From positions 101,730 through 165,729 of the forward strand of contig CAYZGO010000003.1 in NCBI GenBank assembly GCA_964478075.1: a DNA stretch of 64,000 nucleotides. The letters run 5' to 3'. The translations under genes were made by a program, and so were the position numbers. Position 1 is the stretch's first letter. Each line of letters starts with the position of its first letter. The DNA is from DAOUEX01 sp034430235. Its GTDB lineage: Bacteria > Chloroflexota > Anaerolineae > UBA2200. The notes beneath the pieces were generated by a model that saw only the letters and a program-made list of their open reading frames with translations, was not told where the DNA came from and made no database searches. Shown one piece after another: positions 16,659 to 25,297 of this stretch.

Positions 16659-16796
16659 CAGTGTCAAGAAACCACAGAGCGCTGTGCTCTTCCTCATACT
16701 GGCCCCTTGGTCAGGTTCCCGCCTGGCATAACAACGGATGAAAACAAGTTGAATAGGTTCGTAATATCCCCTACGGACGTGCGCACGGTGAACAAC

Positions 16797-16833
16797 AGCT
16801 ACTGTCAACCGCCAACTGCAAACTGGTAACTGC
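16797..16833. repeat. Solo copy of the AACTGGCAAC-type low-complexity repeat
   Basis: CTACTGTCAACCGCCAACTG followed by CAAACTGGTAACTG. It resembles the reverse complement of 3784-3823 and the right arm at 4270-4370, but no four-helix-bundle gene is present next to it. It lies in the 190-bp gap before the deacetylase gene. Confidence 0.55.
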
Positions 16834-16849
16834 TTTTTACACGGGAGAG

Positions 16850-17884
16850 ATGATGATGAGCACAGCCTATGTGTACGATCCCCTGTATCTCAAGCATACC
16901 AAGGCCCAGCACCCAGAGAACAAACGCCGCCTGGAACAGATAATGAAGCATCTGCAAGATGCGGGGTTTCTGGAGCGCATGAGGCACTTGGAGGCTCGGG
17001 ATGCATCCGTAGAGGAGATTTCCACTGTTCATCGCCCCAGTTACATCGCGCAGGTGCGCGACACAGCCGAGCATGGTGGAAGTTGGTTGGACGCGGACAC
17101 CTACGTGGCCCCGCAGTCGTACGCTGCGGCTCTGCGCGCAGCAGGAGGCCTACTACAGGCTATGGAGGCTGTGCTGGAAGGTGAAGTGGACAACGCATTT
17201 GCTCTGGTACGCCCCCCAGGCCACCACGCCCTGGCGAACCGGGCTATGGGCTTCTGCTTGTTTAACAACATCGCCATAGCGGCACGGCATGCCTTGCACA
17301 AGTATGACCTGGAGCGTGTGCTCATCGTTGACTTTGATCTGCATCACGGGAACGGCACGCAGGATGCATTCTACGAGGAGTCGCAGGTTCTGTATTTCTC
17401 GACCCACCAATACCCTTATTACCCAGGTACGGGACACTGGCGGGAGACCGGTCGGGGCTCTGGCCAAGGCTACACGGTCAACGTGCCCTTGCCGGCCGGG
17501 ACCGGCGACACTGGCTACCAGCACGTGTTTGACGAGATCCTCCTGCCGCTGGCGCGTCGATTCAAGCCACAACTGATTCTGGCATCAGCGGGCTACGATG
17601 CTCACTGGGCGGATCCTCTGGGTATGATGCTACTGTCGGTATCAGGCTACGCTAGCATGGTGCGCACCTTGGTCACGCTTGCTGGCGAACTCTGTGCTGG
17701 ACGGCTCGTGCTGACGCTGGAGGGAGGATATAACCTCGAAGCCCTGGCGTTGAGCATTGCAGCCACGTTCTCCATGCTGCTGGGCGATGAAAAAGTACAC
17801 GATCCTTTAGGACCGGCAACGCAAGGGGAGCATTCAGTTGATGCCATGATCAGCACCGTCAAAGGTGTGCACGGGCTTCCCTGA
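16850..17884 (+). CDS. Histone deacetylase superfamily hydrolase (AcuC/HdaH-like)
   Basis: A zinc-dependent deacetylase of about 344 residues, class II HDAC-like. It shows the full set of active-site motifs: HPENKRRLEQI near the start, ALVRPPGHHALANRAMGFC with the catalytic His pair, VLIVDFDLHHGNGTQDAFYE with the metal ligands, FSTHQYPYYPGTG, ILASAGYDAHWADPLGMM and LTLEGGYNLEAL. Bacterial members remove acyl groups from small molecules such as polyamines or from proteins such as acetyl-CoA synthetase; the substrate is not evident. Three consecutive ATG codons (16850, 16853, 16856) follow GGGAGAG; the third has the best spacing. The neighbours give no pathway clue. Confidence 0.93.
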   Translation: MMMSTAYVYDPLYLKHTKAQHPENKRRLEQIMKHLQDAGFLERMRHLEARDASVEEISTVHRPSYIAQVRDTAEHGGSWLDADTYVAPQSYAAALRAAGGLLQAMEAVLEGEVDNAFALVRPPGHHALANRAMGFCLFNNIAIAARHALHKYDLERVLIVDFDLHHGNGTQDAFYEESQVLYFSTHQYPYYPGTGHWRETGRGSGQGYTVNVPLPAGTGDTGYQHVFDEILLPLARRFKPQLILASAGYDAHWADPLGMMLLSVSGYASMVRTLVTLAGELCAGRLVLTLEGGYNLEALALSIAATFSMLLGDEKVHDPLGPATQGEHSVDAMISTVKGVHGLP

Positions 17885-17984
17885 ACGCTCCCCCAAGGAC
17901 GTCACCCTCGTGCGTAGCACGATGTGCAAAGCCTGAGCGCAGCAAAGGGTCTCGGCCAGACGCAAGCGAGATTCCCTTCCGCGT

Positions 17985-18060
17985 AGCGTCTCCGCCGCTT
18001 GCCCTGTCTCAGGACGACAGGACTGAGGCGGCGGACGGCGGCCCGGGTCAGGGCGGGCTT
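17985..18060. repeat. Degenerate copy of a GACGACAGG-type dispersed repeat
   Basis: GCTTGCCCTGTCTCAGGACG followed by ACAGGACTGAGGCGGCGGACG. Related text is found inside the inverted-repeat elements at 6501-6853 and 23118-23219. No gene is seen between 17885 and 18124. Confidence 0.45.
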
Positions 18061-18124
18061 CGCTTTGCTCAGAATTACATAGTATCCTCTGATATCGGCC
18101 TCTAACCACTAGCAAAGGCGTGCA

Positions 18125-19228
18125 ATGAAGCTCGAAATATACGAGGATATTAATGGCTTCGACGCTCTGCAAGCGGAATGGAACGCGCTGCTGCAGCGCA
18201 GTGCCACCAACGTGCTATTTCTGACCTGGGAATGGCAGCGCGCGTGGTGGAACGCCTTTGGTGAAGGCAAAAGCCCTTCGGGCTCGAGCCCCTCAGGGCG
18301 AAGCCTGCGCTTGCTGGCTATGCGCGACGAGATCGGGCAGCTCAACGCCATTGTGCCGCTCTTCATCCAGGAGACATCCCTCAATGCGAACGCCCCACTG
18401 CCGGATATCAGCGTTGAGCATCCTGCCGTCATGGCCTGCGCGGAGTGTCAGCGGATGGTGCATCTCGTTGGTGGTACTGAAGTCTCGGACTACCTGGACA
18501 TCATAGCCCCTACCGAATTCACGCGAGAGGTTTGTGCGACGTTGCTGGACGTCCTCGCTGATATGGAAGATTGGCGAATCCTGGATCTGCGCGGCCTGCC
18601 GTCGGCATCGCCCACTGTGTTGGCAGTAGCCGAATTTGCTCGCGCACATGGCTGGGATGTGCAACAGGCCAGGGAAGACGTGTGCCCCGTGCTCGAACTG
18701 CCCAGTATATGGGCAGAATACCTTTCGCTAAGGCTGAACAGGAAGCAGCGTCACGAACTGCGCCGCAAGATACGTCGTGCCGAGCAGCGAACGCAGGTTG
18801 AAATGCATTGGATGAATGATGCAGACAGTATAGAACAGGGACTGGATATCTTTTTCCAGTTACACAAGGCCAGCGCTCCCGACAAGGAGGCATTTATGGA
18901 TGAGCGCATGCAGGGCTTCTTCCGCGCTGTGGCCCACTTTGCTTTGGAAAGGGGCTGGCTGCGCCTGAGCGTGCTGCGTTTCAACGGACACCCTGTGGCC
19001 AGCTACCTCTGCTTTGACTATGGGGACGACAGGCTGGTCTACAACTCGGGCTTTGACCTGTCAGCCTACGCCGACCTGTCGCCCGGTATCGTCTTGCTGG
19101 GCTATCTGATCGATGACGCCATACAGCGCGGCTGCAAGCGCTTCGACTTTTTACAGGGAAGCGAGCGTTACAAGTACGACCTTGGTGCGGCGGATACTGA
19201 GGTGCTGCGCTTGCTCGTCCGTCGCTAA
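18125..19228 (+). CDS. GNAT-fold acyltransferase (CelD/BcsL-like, FemAB-related)
   Basis: A 367-residue protein of the double-GNAT family often annotated as cellulose biosynthesis protein CelD or GNAT N-acetyltransferase. Recognisable stretches are FDALQAEWNALLQRS and LFLTWEWQRAWWNAF near the N-terminus, LNRKQRHELRRKIRRAEQ in the middle, and the acyl-CoA-binding half with LSVLRFNGHPVASYLCFDYG and FDFLQGSERYKYDLG. The likely role is acylation of a surface sugar or peptide. Residues about 52-63 (KSPSGSSPSGRS) are encoded by a 31-bp palindromic repeat that also occurs in the amylase gene at 62372, so they are probably an insertion. It precedes a methyltransferase gene by 25 bp in the same direction. 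Confidence 0.82.
   Translation: MKLEIYEDINGFDALQAEWNALLQRSATNVLFLTWEWQRAWWNAFGEGKSPSGSSPSGRSLRLLAMRDEIGQLNAIVPLFIQETSLNANAPLPDISVEHPAVMACAECQRMVHLVGGTEVSDYLDIIAPTEFTREVCATLLDVLADMEDWRILDLRGLPSASPTVLAVAEFARAHGWDVQQAREDVCPVLELPSIWAEYLSLRLNRKQRHELRRKIRRAEQRTQVEMHWMNDADSIEQGLDIFFQLHKASAPDKEAFMDERMQGFFRAVAHFALERGWLRLSVLRFNGHPVASYLCFDYGDDRLVYNSGFDLSAYADLSPGIVLLGYLIDDAIQRGCKRFDFLQGSERYKYDLGAADTEVLRLLVRR
18280..18310 (+). repeat. 31-bp palindromic repeat within a coding sequence, copy 1
   Basis: GGGCTCGAGCCCCTCAGGGC then GAAGCCTGCGC. It contains the 12-bp palindrome GGGCTCGAGCCC. Copy 2, in reverse orientation, is at 62372-62403 and differs by one substitution and one extra base. Confidence 0.7.
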
Positions 19229-19253
19229 TGGCTGGTAGATAAAGGAAGACTAG

Positions 19254-20474
19254 GTGGAGAAACGCTCTCGCGGCACGAGGTATCACTACCCTACCATAGA
19301 CTATCATCAGTTTCAGACGCTCGAGACACGTGTTGCAGACAAGGTCTACAAGTTCGTCTCCAAGCCCGGCATCGCTTCCTGGGACACAGTGGACAGCGAC
19401 ACGCCCCTGCTGGCTGACAGCGTTCAATTGCTCCCCGGGCAAGAGATCCTCTGCGTCGGCTGCGGCCACTGCCTCCTTGGCGCAGTCATCGCCGATCGGT
19501 TGCCCGACGCGAAGCTTTGGCTTCTTGATTCGAATGTGGCGGCGGTGAGAGCGGCGCAGCGTACCATGGCCCTGCATGGGATATCACAGGCCAAGGTGCT
19601 GCTGAGCGATGCCTTGTGGGAAGTGCGGGATCGGCAATTTGACCAGGTGCTGATAGACCTGCCGAAGGGCAAGGCGCTGGTCAATCAACTCATACTGGAC
19701 GCTTTCCACCTGATCAGCGCAGGTGGACACTTATACCTGGCTGGTGGCAACCGAGAGGGCATCAAGTCCTACGGCAGGACAGTTGGCCGTGTGTTCGGAA
19801 ACGCCAAAGTTGCACGCCTGGGTGGCAGACACCGCGTTATATCGGCAGTCAAACAGACAGACGATATCCCCAGCCAAATTCTGAACGACCTCAGGCCTGG
19901 CTACTACGACTACATCCGCTTCGACGTCAAAGTGCGTGACCAGACTTACAGCGTGGTCTCTAAGCCTGGAATCTTCTCCTGGGACCGGGTGGACCCGGGC
20001 ACGCGCGTTCTCCTTGACCATCTATCAGTTGACGAAGATGACACGATTCTCGACCTAGGAGCAGGGTACGGCATCGTCGGAGTCGTGGCTGCAACGCTGG
20101 CGCCTCGAGGCCACGCCTATCTGGTTGATGCACACATTGCAGCCGTCAGCGCCTCCGAGCGCACCATCGAAGCCAATGGCATTGGCAACGCGACCGCTCT
20201 ACTCAGTGACGTCGCCTCAGAAGTGCGCGGCATTGGGTTCGATGTCGTGGTCACGAACCTTCCCTTTCACCTTGGAATCGAGTCCGAGTATCAAGTAGGC
20301 GTGCAGTTCATCAAGGATGCCTACGCTGTGCTTAAAACTGGAGGACGTCTCTGCCTGGTGGCCAACCGCTTCTTGAAATACGAGCCGCACGTCATCGAGG
20401 AGTTCGGCAATTGCCGTACGGTCTACAGTGACAACCGCTACAAGGTGCTTGAGGCGACGAAGGGGAGCCGATAG
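19254..20474 (+). CDS. Tandem-duplicated class I SAM methyltransferase (RsmC/RlmG-like)
   Basis: A 406-residue protein made of two homologous methyltransferase-small domains. Each half opens with the same text, KFVSKPGIASWDTVDSDT near residue 36 and SVVSKPGIFSWDRVDPGT near 240. The SAM-binding motif I is ILCVGCGHCLLGAVIA in the first half and ILDLGAGYGIVGVVAA in the second. The catalytic motif is degenerate in the first (LIDLPKGKAL) and better kept in the second (VTNLPFHLG, compare NPPFH of rRNA N2-guanine methyltransferases). As in RsmC, the N-terminal copy is probably structural and the C-terminal copy catalytic; an RNA substrate is likely but unproven. The start is GTG at 19254, preceded by a weak AGGAAG. 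Confidence 0.85.
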   Translation: MEKRSRGTRYHYPTIDYHQFQTLETRVADKVYKFVSKPGIASWDTVDSDTPLLADSVQLLPGQEILCVGCGHCLLGAVIADRLPDAKLWLLDSNVAAVRAAQRTMALHGISQAKVLLSDALWEVRDRQFDQVLIDLPKGKALVNQLILDAFHLISAGGHLYLAGGNREGIKSYGRTVGRVFGNAKVARLGGRHRVISAVKQTDDIPSQILNDLRPGYYDYIRFDVKVRDQTYSVVSKPGIFSWDRVDPGTRVLLDHLSVDEDDTILDLGAGYGIVGVVAATLAPRGHAYLVDAHIAAVSASERTIEANGIGNATALLSDVASEVRGIGFDVVVTNLPFHLGIESEYQVGVQFIKDAYAVLKTGGRLCLVANRFLKYEPHVIEEFGNCRTVYSDNRYKVLEATKGSR

Positions 20475-20662
20475 GGAAGTCCGAAGTCCTGGCAACCGAC
20501 GCATTGAGACACTGCGTGGACTGGGACAAGAAGAGATCTGAGAACTCTGGCGTACATTGACGCCACTGCAGCGAAGCTCAGAACCTCTTGCCAGTTCGCT
20601 GCGAAGCAGATACAGGGCCTTTCAGCGAATCGTGTGTTCATACTTCCGTTGCATAAATGGGA

Positions 20663-20684
20663 GCCGTTCTCAAACGAGAACGGC
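20663..20684 (-). terminator. Hairpin, possible terminator of the DUF4139 gene
   Basis: A perfect 9-bp stem GCCGTTCTC/GAGAACGGC with a four-base loop, 40 bp beyond the end of the minus-strand gene. The following text on the minus strand (TCCCATTTATG) is only mildly T-rich. Confidence 0.45.
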
Positions 20685-20722
20685 CCCCACCATCTCACAT
20701 CTGGTCCATGTCACGCCCGGCA

Positions 20723-22171
20723 TTACCAGCGATAGCGCACAGTATACTCGATTGTCTTCTCTCCATCGGCCGGCACATTGAGCCGGTATTCGATCGTACC
20801 TGCATCGGTCTTGGTGTAGTCACGTGTAGTCTTCGTGATTTCCCACTCACTCCAGCGGAACATGTGCTCTACAACCCGCACCTCAGCCGCCTCATCCTTG
20901 TGGTTGCGGATGGTGATTTCGTAACTTTCTTCTATGCTGCGTTCGCCCAGCTTGCGGAAGTCTGTCTGCTTGCGCTCGCCGATAATGTCAAACGCATCGC
21001 CGAGGTACAGCCGCACCTTCTCGTCTTCGGGCGTATGGTCAATACTGTCTTCGCCAATGAACTGCGTGCTGCCGTCTATATCCTCCTTGTAGACGCGCAC
21101 AGTGCCTTGGGGCAGTGGTATGCCCAGACCGTTGTCCTCGCTGTTCTCGAACTCTAGCATGACCATCACTTTCCTGATGCCTGTACTGCCGTAGCTTGGC
21201 TCGGTCATGGGAACGTACGAGTAGAAAGGACGCTGCGATGCATCGTAGACAAAGAACTTGGCAGCGGACGCACCTGACGCGGTGGTAAACTCGATCTGTT
21301 TGGTCTGGCGATCTTTCACTGTGACCAGACGCTGCACTTCGTACAGGTGGTACTCAAAGAAGGCCCGCTCCTCAACCGGCGGTGTTGTCGGCATGCCAGC
21401 GGCGAGCCGTTTCTCAAACACATCCGGATATGCCAGTTCCTCTTGCGCGCGGTGAATCTCACCAGCGATGAGGTTGAGCTTGGCATCCTTGTAGGTGGCG
21501 CCACTGTTGTTGTTCAGAGTGATCCAGCCGTCCAGGTCAATCTCCTCGTCCTCCTTGTCCAACAACAGCACATAGTCAGCCTGCCAGTTGATGCCTTGGG
21601 TCATGTAGGTGACCTGGATGTTGTGCGCGCCAGATTTGGCGGCTTCCAACTGCCAAAGCAGTGTAGGCTTGGTGATCAGGCCCTCGGGCAAGCGGGGAAA
21701 GCTAAACTCACGCACCTGATCCAGCTTGATGACCGTGACCTGGCCATTTGCATCCTGCAGGATGACGTCTTGTGTACCGCTGAGCAGGGTCCCACTGTAC
21801 TCAGTACCGTCTTCAGTGACCAGCCTGATGTCCTGGTCTACGTACTTTTCCAACAGCTTCTCACTGCCCACGATGTCGTACTCATAGTTCTGTTCGAGCA
21901 CAGTTGTGCCTTCTGGGTCGGTCAGTGAGCGAAAGAGAACAGTGGTCGGGTCAATCAACGCGGCCACGTCCTGAAAGGCAACTTCGTTGATGCCCAACTC
22001 CAGCTCCAACGTGCGTCGCTCCTTGACCAGGGCCAGGTTCTGATTGTAGACGGTCAAGTCCACACCCTTTTCCTGCGCCTCCAGCCTGGGCTGAGGAGCG
22101 CAAGTCACTGTCGCAATCAACAGAACCAGACAGAAGACCAGGGCAACGCGAACGTTCCTACGCTTAAACAT
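20723..22171 (-). CDS. DUF4139 domain-containing exported protein
   Basis: A 482-residue exported protein. The N-terminus MFKRRNVRVALVFCLVLLIA is a signal sequence, with a weak lipobox-like ATVTC after it. The body begins VDLTVYNQNLALVKERRTLEL and carries GINWQADYVLLL and LDGWITLNNNSGATYKDAKL, the hallmarks of the DUF4139 beta-rich domain, and ends with PADGEKTIEYTVRYRW. Proteins of this family are secreted or surface proteins of unknown function. The ATG follows AAAAGGAGGTAGACTGC, an excellent ribosome-binding site. It appears to be monocistronic. Confidence 0.85.
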   Translation of the reverse strand: MFKRRNVRVALVFCLVLLIATVTCAPQPRLEAQEKGVDLTVYNQNLALVKERRTLELELGINEVAFQDVAALIDPTTVLFRSLTDPEGTTVLEQNYEYDIVGSEKLLEKYVDQDIRLVTEDGTEYSGTLLSGTQDVILQDANGQVTVIKLDQVREFSFPRLPEGLITKPTLLWQLEAAKSGAHNIQVTYMTQGINWQADYVLLLDKEDEEIDLDGWITLNNNSGATYKDAKLNLIAGEIHRAQEELAYPDVFEKRLAAGMPTTPPVEERAFFEYHLYEVQRLVTVKDRQTKQIEFTTASGASAAKFFVYDASQRPFYSYVPMTEPSYGSTGIRKVMVMLEFENSEDNGLGIPLPQGTVRVYKEDIDGSTQFIGEDSIDHTPEDEKVRLYLGDAFDIIGERKQTDFRKLGERSIEESYEITIRNHKDEAAEVRVVEHMFRWSEWEITKTTRDYTKTDAGTIEYRLNVPADGEKTIEYTVRYRW

Positions 22172-22228
22172 GCAGTCTACCTCCTTTTGTTATCATTCAC
22201 AGTACTCACTTAGTTGAGAGAGTGTTTG

Positions 22229-22294
22229 TAGTAGCGACTTCAGTCGCTGCTGAGAAGGATCATTGGGCGAGAAGGACTGAAGTCATTGCTACTA
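22229..22294. repeat. Imperfect inverted repeat around GCGACTTCAGTCGC
   Basis: TAGTAGCGACTTCAGTCG (22229-22246) pairs imperfectly with GACTGAAGTCATTGCTACTA (22275-22294), and the first arm is itself palindromic. It lies between the DUF4139 gene and the cupin gene, in non-coding sequence. Confidence 0.55.
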
Positions 22295-22367
22295 AATCCT
22301 ACTTCTTTCAACGCTTCATTGATAGACGCTCTGTGCCTTGCTCTTGTTCCTAGAACCCTGGGCAAAG

Positions 22368-22823
22368 CTATCCGTCCTTTCTTGCCCAATCGTACGGAAT
22401 CTCACTTCCATGAGCCGGCAGGCGGTATTCGTCGGGCTGCTCATAGTTGTACAACTCTGTGGGCACGTTAACGATCAGGGTCGTCTCTTCACTGATGCCC
22501 TTGAATCCGTGGAATACGCCTTTGGGAATCTTGAGCATGATGGGGTTGAGCCGCCCCATGAAGAATTCGTTGACTTGGCCGTGGGTGGGAGAATCTTCAC
22601 GAGCGTCGTATAGAACCACCTTCGCCATGCCCTGGATGCAAATGAAGTGATCTGTTTGGATCCTGTGATAGTGCCAGGCCTTCACCGCACCGGGATAAAC
22701 GGCAGTTATGTAGACCTGGCCAAACTTGTCGAACTCTTCCCAATCACTGCGCATCATCTCCATCAGAAAGCCGCGTTCGTCCGGAATGACACGCAACTTG
22801 CGCACCTTGACGCCTTCGATCAT
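22368..22823 (-). CDS. RmlC-like cupin (dTDP-4-dehydrorhamnose 3,5-epimerase family)
   Basis: A 151-residue cupin. VRKLRVIPDERGFLMEMMRS is the standard N-terminus of RmlC-family epimerases. VKAWHYHRIQTDHFICIQG contains the barrel histidine and the start of the second cupin motif, and IPKGVFHGFKGISEETTLIVN is the RmlC-like C-terminal half. RmlC family members epimerise dTDP-keto sugars for cell-surface polysaccharides. This one is shorter than true RmlC (about 180), and the usual LRGLHFQ motif is replaced by KAWHYHR, so the substrate may differ. A GAAGGAGAA sequence precedes the ATG. No sugar-nucleotide genes are adjacent. Confidence 0.8.
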   Translation of the reverse strand: MIEGVKVRKLRVIPDERGFLMEMMRSDWEEFDKFGQVYITAVYPGAVKAWHYHRIQTDHFICIQGMAKVVLYDAREDSPTHGQVNEFFMGRLNPIMLKIPKGVFHGFKGISEETTLIVNVPTELYNYEQPDEYRLPAHGSEIPYDWARKDG

Positions 22824-22911
22824 GGTTCTTCTCCTTCGTCTAGATTAAGGTTCGGCTACTTCCTTGTTTCAGGTCTCAAGTCGGCGAGGAGCATGCCCAC
22901 AGCAAGATAAG

Positions 22912-23110
22912 GCCACAGCCCAGAAGTGCCACCTGGTCAGGCGCTCTCCAAGTTGACCAAAGAGAAGGAGTAGCACTGCTGCAGCCAATGCAAAACGGAG
23001 GCATAGAAAAGCATAGACCGGAAATCGTGACACGGATTGCTTGACCAGCACGAAGGTGCTGCCCCAGATCAAAGCCACCAGCAACAGTAGCGCGTCAGCC
23101 TGCCATTGCC
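22912..23110 (-). pseudogene. Truncated EamA/DMT-family transporter fragment
   Basis: The minus strand encodes QADALLLLVALIWGSTFVLV and then KQSVSRFPVYAFLCLRFALA and a second hydrophobic helix, exactly the first two membrane segments of an EamA (drug/metabolite) transporter. The similarity stops at WHFWAVAL; the other eight helices are absent. On the 5' side there is no start codon: the frame runs directly into the inverted-repeat element at 23118-23219. This looks like a transporter gene reduced to a stub, with the element at its upstream breakpoint. Confidence 0.65.
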
Positions 23111-23117
23111 GTGGCCC

Positions 23118-23219
23118 AGAAACCCGTTTTCTCCACTCGTTCCCGCACAAGCCAGTTTGCCCTGTCCGAGGACGACCGGACTGAAGTCGGCACAGGTGCA
23201 GGCAAGAAAACGGGTTCCT
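23118..23219. repeat. 102-bp inverted-repeat-bounded element (GAAACCCG ends)
   Basis: Ends are GAAACCCGTTTTCT (23119-23132) and AAGAAAACGGGTTCC (23204-23218), near-perfect reverse complements. The interior has CCCTGTCCGAGGACGACCGG and GCACAGGTGCAGGC, shared with the element at 6501-6853. Confidence 0.65.
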
Positions 23220-23226
23220 CTGCCCC

Positions 23227-25248
23227 TCAACTTTTGAGCTCATCGCGCACCGTGCGATAGAGTTCCTGGGCACCAAGTTCCTTCAAGGTGTAGCAAGGCG
23301 CACTCATCTTGTCAGCCAGTCCCTGTGCCAGGCCACGGTCCAGGGACTCGTGCTCAGTATTGATGACCACGGCGCGTATGCCACTGCGCTTGATCAGTCC
23401 CGCCACGCGGAGTGCCTCTTCGCGTGGGGGCAGGCCACTCATCGAGACATTGCCTGCGCCATCCGTAAGCAGAATAAGGAGCGGCATCACTTCCGGATTC
23501 TTGCGGCGCTCGCGGACAAAGACTTGGTGAGCCAGGAGCAAACCCGCCGAGAGAGGTGTCTTGCCGCCTACCGGTATGTCCTGCAACACCTTTCGGGCTA
23601 GTTTGACACTGGAAGTGGGTTGCAACAGGAGATTGGCACTATCCTTCTGAAAAGTGATCAAGCCAACTTGATCGCGCTTCTGATACGCATCGAGAAGGAG
23701 GGATAAGATGGCCCCCTTCGTAGCCTTCATGCGCTCTGCTGCAGCCATAGACCAACTGACGTCAACGACGAAGAGTACGAGATTAGCAGCACGGCGGATG
23801 CGAACCTTGCGCCGCAGATCAGACGCTGCTATAGCCAGCGCAGCACCCTCGTGGTGACGGTGTATCTGGTACGGAGCCGCCTGGCGAAAAGTGGCGTCAA
23901 AGGCAATGTCTGCGAATTCCCCTTCGGCATCACAACTGCTGACGTAACGCCCGCGTTTCCGATTGGTTCTGGTGAAGTTGCGCTTGCCATGGCCTTGGCG
24001 GACCATGCGATCAAGGGGAGTTGCCAGACGACGGGGGCGAAACGCGGGGCCGGTTTCCACAGGCGTGTCCGCGCTCCGGATATAGGAGAGTGGCATCCCA
24101 TCAGCACGATGGCCCATCAATGGGACGCCGACACCTGGCATTACTACTCCTTGTGGCTCAACCTCGGGTGCGTTTTTTTTTACTGCCTCAGGCGGCGACT
24201 GGGCCTCAGCGTCAACGGGCACAGCGGTGCGAGCCATCTCCAGCCGCTGTTCGAGCCGCTCGAATCGCGATTCCGTCTCTTGGAAAGGTCTGTTCTTGAA
24301 CCGGTGTGGCAGGGCCAACTCTGTAGCCAACAGGATATCCACCTCGCTGATAGCCTGCCGAGCCTCAAACGCAGCGTGTGCCAGAGCCGCCTTGAGAATA
24401 ACAATGTCCCCTCGATGGCCGTCCACTTCAAACTCGGCTGTCAGTTCGGCAATCGTGAACAGGTCGTCCTCAGTATGTGTCACCTGTGGAAGAAGACGCT
24501 GTGCCTGCTCGATACGCCGTGACAGCGCTTGTTCCTGTGATCGCCACCGTTTGCAGAATGAAGCGGGATTCTGCTCGTAGGCCACGGACCGCCGGAGAAT
24601 CTCCACCCGTTGCACGGGATCGAGGATGCTTTTAATCTCCACACACAGGGCAAAACGGTCCAGGAGTTGGGGGCGCAGTTCCCCTTCCTCGGGATTCATC
24701 GTACCCACGAGAATGAAACGCGCAGGGTGGGTGAAGGAAATGCCCTCCCGCTCCACCACGTTCACACCCATTGCCGCCGAATCCAGTAGCAGGTCAACCA
24801 CGTGGTCGTCCAGCAAATTCACTTCGTCAACGTAGAGCAGGCCCCGGTTGGCGGCCGCCAGCACTCCTGGTTCAAAGTGCCGCTCTCCCTTCTTGATAGC
24901 CTGCTCAATGTCCAGCGTACCCACCACCCGATCCTCGGTAGCACTCACGGGCAGGTCCACGAACTGCGTGCGTCGTTTCACACGGGGCAGCACTTTTTCG
25001 TCTGCCAGCCTTATCCGGCAATTATCGCAGAGCGTGTCAGGTGAGTCTGGATCGCAATTGAAGGGACAGCCTTCCACGACCTCAATCTCCGGCAGCAAGG
25101 CAGCCAGGGCACGCGCTGCCGTTGACTTGGCCGTACCTCGCTCGCCGCGAATCAGCACGCCTCCAATCTGCGGACTGATGGCGTTCAGAATCAACGCTCT
25201 CTTCATTTTTCCTTGGCCAACAATGGCCGTAAAGGGGAAAAGGAGCAT
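23227..25248 (-). CDS. Magnesium chelatase ChlI/ChlD-type AAA+ ATPase with C-terminal VWA domain
   Basis: A 673-residue fusion of an AAA+ ATPase with a von Willebrand A domain. The ATPase part has Walker A in RGERGTAKSTAARALA, LLYVDEVNLLDDHVVDLLLD (Walker B and sensor region) and LVGTMNPEEGELRPQLLDRF. A cysteine cluster, CPFNCDPDSPDTLCDNC, lies after the P-loop. A basic linker joins it to the VWA domain with MIDAS residues in FVVDVSWSMAAAE and LLTDGAGNVS. Such proteins are annotated as putative magnesium- or cobalt-chelatase subunits; with a large CobN/ChlH subunit they insert metal into tetrapyrroles, but none is visible here. The ATG at 25248 gives the conserved LLFPFTAIVGQ start. It follows the PA14 lipoprotein gene by 49 bp in one probable transcript. 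Confidence 0.9.
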   Translation of the reverse strand: MLLFPFTAIVGQGKMKRALILNAISPQIGGVLIRGERGTAKSTAARALAALLPEIEVVEGCPFNCDPDSPDTLCDNCRIRLADEKVLPRVKRRTQFVDLPVSATEDRVVGTLDIEQAIKKGERHFEPGVLAAANRGLLYVDEVNLLDDHVVDLLLDSAAMGVNVVEREGISFTHPARFILVGTMNPEEGELRPQLLDRFALCVEIKSILDPVQRVEILRRSVAYEQNPASFCKRWRSQEQALSRRIEQAQRLLPQVTHTEDDLFTIAELTAEFEVDGHRGDIVILKAALAHAAFEARQAISEVDILLATELALPHRFKNRPFQETESRFERLEQRLEMARTAVPVDAEAQSPPEAVKKNAPEVEPQGVVMPGVGVPLMGHRADGMPLSYIRSADTPVETGPAFRPRRLATPLDRMVRQGHGKRNFTRTNRKRGRYVSSCDAEGEFADIAFDATFRQAAPYQIHRHHEGAALAIAASDLRRKVRIRRAANLVLFVVDVSWSMAAAERMKATKGAILSLLLDAYQKRDQVGLITFQKDSANLLLQPTSSVKLARKVLQDIPVGGKTPLSAGLLLAHQVFVRERRKNPEVMPLLILLTDGAGNVSMSGLPPREEALRVAGLIKRSGIRAVVINTEHESLDRGLAQGLADKMSAPCYTLKELGAQELYRTVRDELKS

Positions 25249-25297
25249 CTCAGTAGATTCCTGGGTATTACTAAGCGGGGGAAGTATACGCCATCGC

